Source: Clostridiales bacterium UBA2658 (lineage in GTDB: Bacteria; Bacillota; Clostridia; Oscillospirales; Oscillospiraceae). Taken from it: DNA of 6,976 bases. Shown in pieces: positions 6,212 to 6,976 of the stretch. How positions within the stretch are numbered: the first letter of the stretch is position 1; each line of letters starts with the position of its first letter. Location: assembly GCA_002359425.1 (NCBI GenBank), contig DEMY01000028.1, positions 1,134 through 8,109 of the forward strand, read 5' to 3'. Position numbers and translations under genes: made by a program. A model generated the notes under the pieces. The model saw nothing but the letters and a program-made list of their open reading frames with translations. It was not told the origin of the DNA and ran no database searches.

Positions 6212-6371
6212 GACTTTTTATTGTCAAGATGCGCCCTTTCACCGGTTTTTTGTTTGAAAATCATCGTACAGCAAAGTTAAGCGGTCTCTCCCCCGCTTCT
6301 AAAAGCTACTGTATCACAATGGGTTTTCTTACAGAACCGACTCCAAAAAGGCACTTCCTTGTATTGAAATT
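6182..6371 (-). ncRNA. ssrS: Candidate 6S (SsrS-like) regulatory RNA
   Basis: A strong minus-strand promoter (6378-6406) and an intrinsic terminator (6182-6211) bound a segment of about 190 nt with no credible reading frame. Its two ends pair: 6335-6341 with 6241-6247 (7 bp), 6345-6354 with 6231-6239 (9 bp, one bulge) and 6356-6359 with 6226-6229 (4 bp), about 20 pairs counting G-U. Inside is a large bubble with about 20 unpaired bases on each side (6314-6334 and 6248-6266), then an apical stem (6306-6313 with 6267-6274, and 6293-6298 with 6279-6284) with an 8-base loop. A closing stem, central bubble and apical stem at 180-200 nt is the established shape of 6S RNA, which binds housekeeping RNA polymerase by mimicking open promoter DNA. 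The folding was done by eye. The alternative is an attenuating leader for the methyltransferase, but I found no antiterminator pairing with the terminator arms. Confidence 0.55.
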
Positions 6372-6376
6372 TCAAT
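6363..6376. repeat. Perfect 14-base palindrome over the small RNA start site
   Basis: ATTGAAATTTCAAT reads the same on both strands. It starts one base downstream of the -10 box of the minus-strand promoter and covers the predicted transcription start near 6371. It could be an operator or a start-site feature; it has no loop and is not a good RNA hairpin. Confidence 0.6.
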
Positions 6377-6377
6377 C

Positions 6378-6406
6378 ATTTTATCACGACCCGTGCTGTA
6401 TGTCAA
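6378..6406 (-). promoter_or_regulatory. Near-consensus sigma-A promoter driving the candidate small RNA
   Basis: On the minus strand a perfect TTGACA (6401-6406) and TAAAAT (6378-6383) are separated by exactly 17 bases. Transcription should start near 6371 and run left through the candidate 6S RNA toward the methyltransferase. It is one of the two best matches to consensus in the window. Confidence 0.85.
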
Positions 6407-6411
6407 GGCGC

Positions 6412-6437
6412 ACACGCACGGCGCTTTTGCATAGGAT
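6412..6437 (+). promoter_or_regulatory. Weak candidate sporulation promoter for cotJA
   Basis: CATAGGAT (6430-6437) partly matches the CATA-type -10 used by the mother-cell factors sigma-E and sigma-K, with AC dinucleotides at 6412-6415 at a sigma-K-like distance. In Bacillus subtilis cotJ is sigma-E controlled, but no good sigma-E -35 is visible here. No sigma-A promoter points at cotJA either, which at least fits sporulation-only expression. Confidence 0.25.
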
Positions 6438-6453
6438 GGTCTGCAAGACCATC
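6435..6453 (+). repeat. Inverted repeat upstream of cotJA
   Basis: Perfect 8-base arms GATGGTCT and AGACCATC flank a 3-base centre, 22 bases before the cotJA start. There is no T-run after it, so it is not a terminator. It may be a regulator-binding site or a leader hairpin stabilising the coat mRNA. Confidence 0.6.
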
Positions 6454-6475
6454 ACAGCGTAAAGGAGATTTTTAA

Positions 6476-6688
6476 ATGGCAGAAAATCAAACCGCCGTTC
6501 CTGCGGCGGCGGAGACGTGCGTCCCGCTGGAGACGCCAATAGAAGACGTAAAGCTTGCGCGGGCCTATGTGCCGGTGCAGGTGCGGTGCGAGACCTTCAC
6601 CCCCGCCGTTTCCCTCACAAAGGGTACGGTATTCCCGCCCCTCTGGAACGACTGCTTTATCCGGACGGGAGGCTTTGTGAATGAATAG
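6476..6688 (+). CDS. cotJA: Spore coat-associated protein CotJA
   Basis: The 70-residue product carries the CotJA family core: KLARAYVPVQVRCETF at 26-41 (usual form 'LAxAYVPxQ...xF'), then the SLTKGTVFPPLW block at 46-57. In Bacillus subtilis CotJA is made in the mother cell and is needed with CotJC for assembly into the inner coat. The N-terminal 20 residues are Ala/Pro-rich and variable. It contains three cysteines (15, 38, 60). ATG 6476 has AAAGGAGA seven bases upstream. It is the first gene of cotJA-cotJB-cotJC, and its last eight bases overlap the start of cotJB, so the two are translationally coupled. A perfect inverted repeat and a weak sporulation-type -10 precede it. The order and the neighbours confirm the call. 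Confidence 0.93.
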   Translation: MAENQTAVPAAAETCVPLETPIEDVKLARAYVPVQVRCETFTPAVSLTKGTVFPPLWNDCFIRTGGFVNE

Positions 6689-6956
6689 AGACGAACTGAT
6701 GCAGAGAATCATGGAGCTCGATTTTTACATCATCGACCTTCATCTCTATCTGAATACACACCCGGACGACGCGGAAGCGATCAAAATGTACAACGACGCG
6801 GTCCTGCAAAACCGCGATCTGCGCGCAGAGTATTCCCAAAAGTTTGGGATGCTTACGTCGAACCTTTGCGTTTCGGCAACGCCGTGGCAGTGGATAGACG
6901 GCCCATGGCCGTGGCAGAAGAGCGCAAATTTCGAGCTGAGGGAGGGAACTGCATAA
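6681..6956 (+). CDS. cotJB: Spore coat protein CotJB
   Basis: The 91-residue product matches CotJB. The N-terminal helix block runs from ELDFY at 12-16 through DLHLYLNTHPDD at 19-30, followed by a mainly helical middle with EAIKMYNDAV at 32-41. The C-terminal signature is Trp-rich: PWQWIDGPWPW at 68-78. CotJB is a small coat component encoded between CotJA and the manganese catalase CotJC; its exact biochemical role is not known. The chosen ATG (6681) lies inside the cotJA end and has GGGAGG eight bases upstream. Its TAA overlaps the cotJC start by one base. Residues 79-91, after the Trp-rich end, are a short variable tail. Length is within the family's usual range. Confidence 0.95.
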   Translation: MNRDELMQRIMELDFYIIDLHLYLNTHPDDAEAIKMYNDAVLQNRDLRAEYSQKFGMLTSNLCVSATPWQWIDGPWPWQKSANFELREGTA

Positions 6957-6976
6957 TGTGGATGTACGACAAAAAG
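6956..6976 (+). CDS. cotJC: Start of CotJC, manganese-catalase-like spore coat protein (partial)
   Basis: Seven codons are present, reading Met-Trp-Met-Tyr-Asp-Lys-Lys. CotJC proteins characteristically begin with Met-Trp-x-Tyr-x-Lys-Lys, and the position right after cotJB, with a TAATG overlap of one base, is the conserved operon order. GGAGG at 6941-6945 serves as the ribosome site. CotJC is a di-manganese catalase-family protein of the spore coat. The rest of the gene lies beyond the window, so catalytic residues cannot be checked. Confidence 0.85.

Noticed and set aside
6222..6227. Second minus-strand TTGACA as a promoter for the methyltransferase
   Set aside because: No acceptable -10 lies 16-18 bases downstream; that stretch is the GC-rich terminator stem.
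6182..6371. T-box, SAM or other classical riboswitch leader for the methyltransferase
   Set aside because: I find no T-box core (GGUGGNACCGCG-like) and no SAM-I-type core, and no sequence that could act as antiterminator against the terminator stem.
6124..6462. Plus-strand frame of 112 codons across the intergenic region
   Set aside because: No ribosome site, no plausible protein composition, and it crosses the opposing promoter, palindrome and terminator of the candidate RNA.

Overview
The window reads as chromosome of a spore-forming Firmicute, most likely a GC-rich Clostridium of the Oscillospiraceae type. This rests on the cotJABC spore-coat operon at the right end, strong Shine-Dalgarno sites, frequent TTG starts (three of the nine genes with a visible start), sigma-A-type promoters and Gram-positive-style gene content. 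The genus is an inference. I see no mobile element, phage gene or CRISPR array.

Left block (1-3889, + strand): the tail of a SEC-C zinc-motif protein, then four closely packed genes. These are pgeF-like (multicopper-polyphenol-oxidase/laccase family, purine nucleoside and peptidoglycan editing), a family-5 lipoprotein substrate-binding protein with no adjacent permease, cytidine deaminase, and a LysR regulator. Gaps are 13-61 bases with no clear terminator, so they look co-transcribed.

Middle block (3890-5427, + strand): two single-gene units. A promoter with extended -10 drives a 77-residue one-helix membrane protein that ends at a strong terminator. A near-consensus promoter follows two bases after that terminator and drives an S66-family (LD-carboxypeptidase/MccF-like) serine peptidase. 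The peptidase converges on a minus-strand methyltransferase, and a compact terminator that can fold in two registers sits between them.

Right block (5426-6976): the methyltransferase is preceded by a 333-base intergenic region that is not empty. On the minus strand it has a near-consensus promoter, a roughly 190-nt transcribed segment whose ends pair in a long imperfect stem around a large central bubble and apical hairpin, and then an intrinsic terminator. This is the architecture of 6S (SsrS) RNA and is the most interesting item here. Divergent from it is cotJA-cotJB-cotJC, with overlapping genes and the last one cut by the window end.

Functionally, the left block joins nucleoside enzymes (PgeF, Cdd) with a solute-binding lipoprotein and a regulator, which suggests scavenging of nucleosides or wall fragments. 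The S66 peptidase fits a wall-recycling or peptide-detoxification theme. The right block belongs to sporulation and, if the RNA call is right, to global control of RNA polymerase. Most protein genes are of ordinary families.
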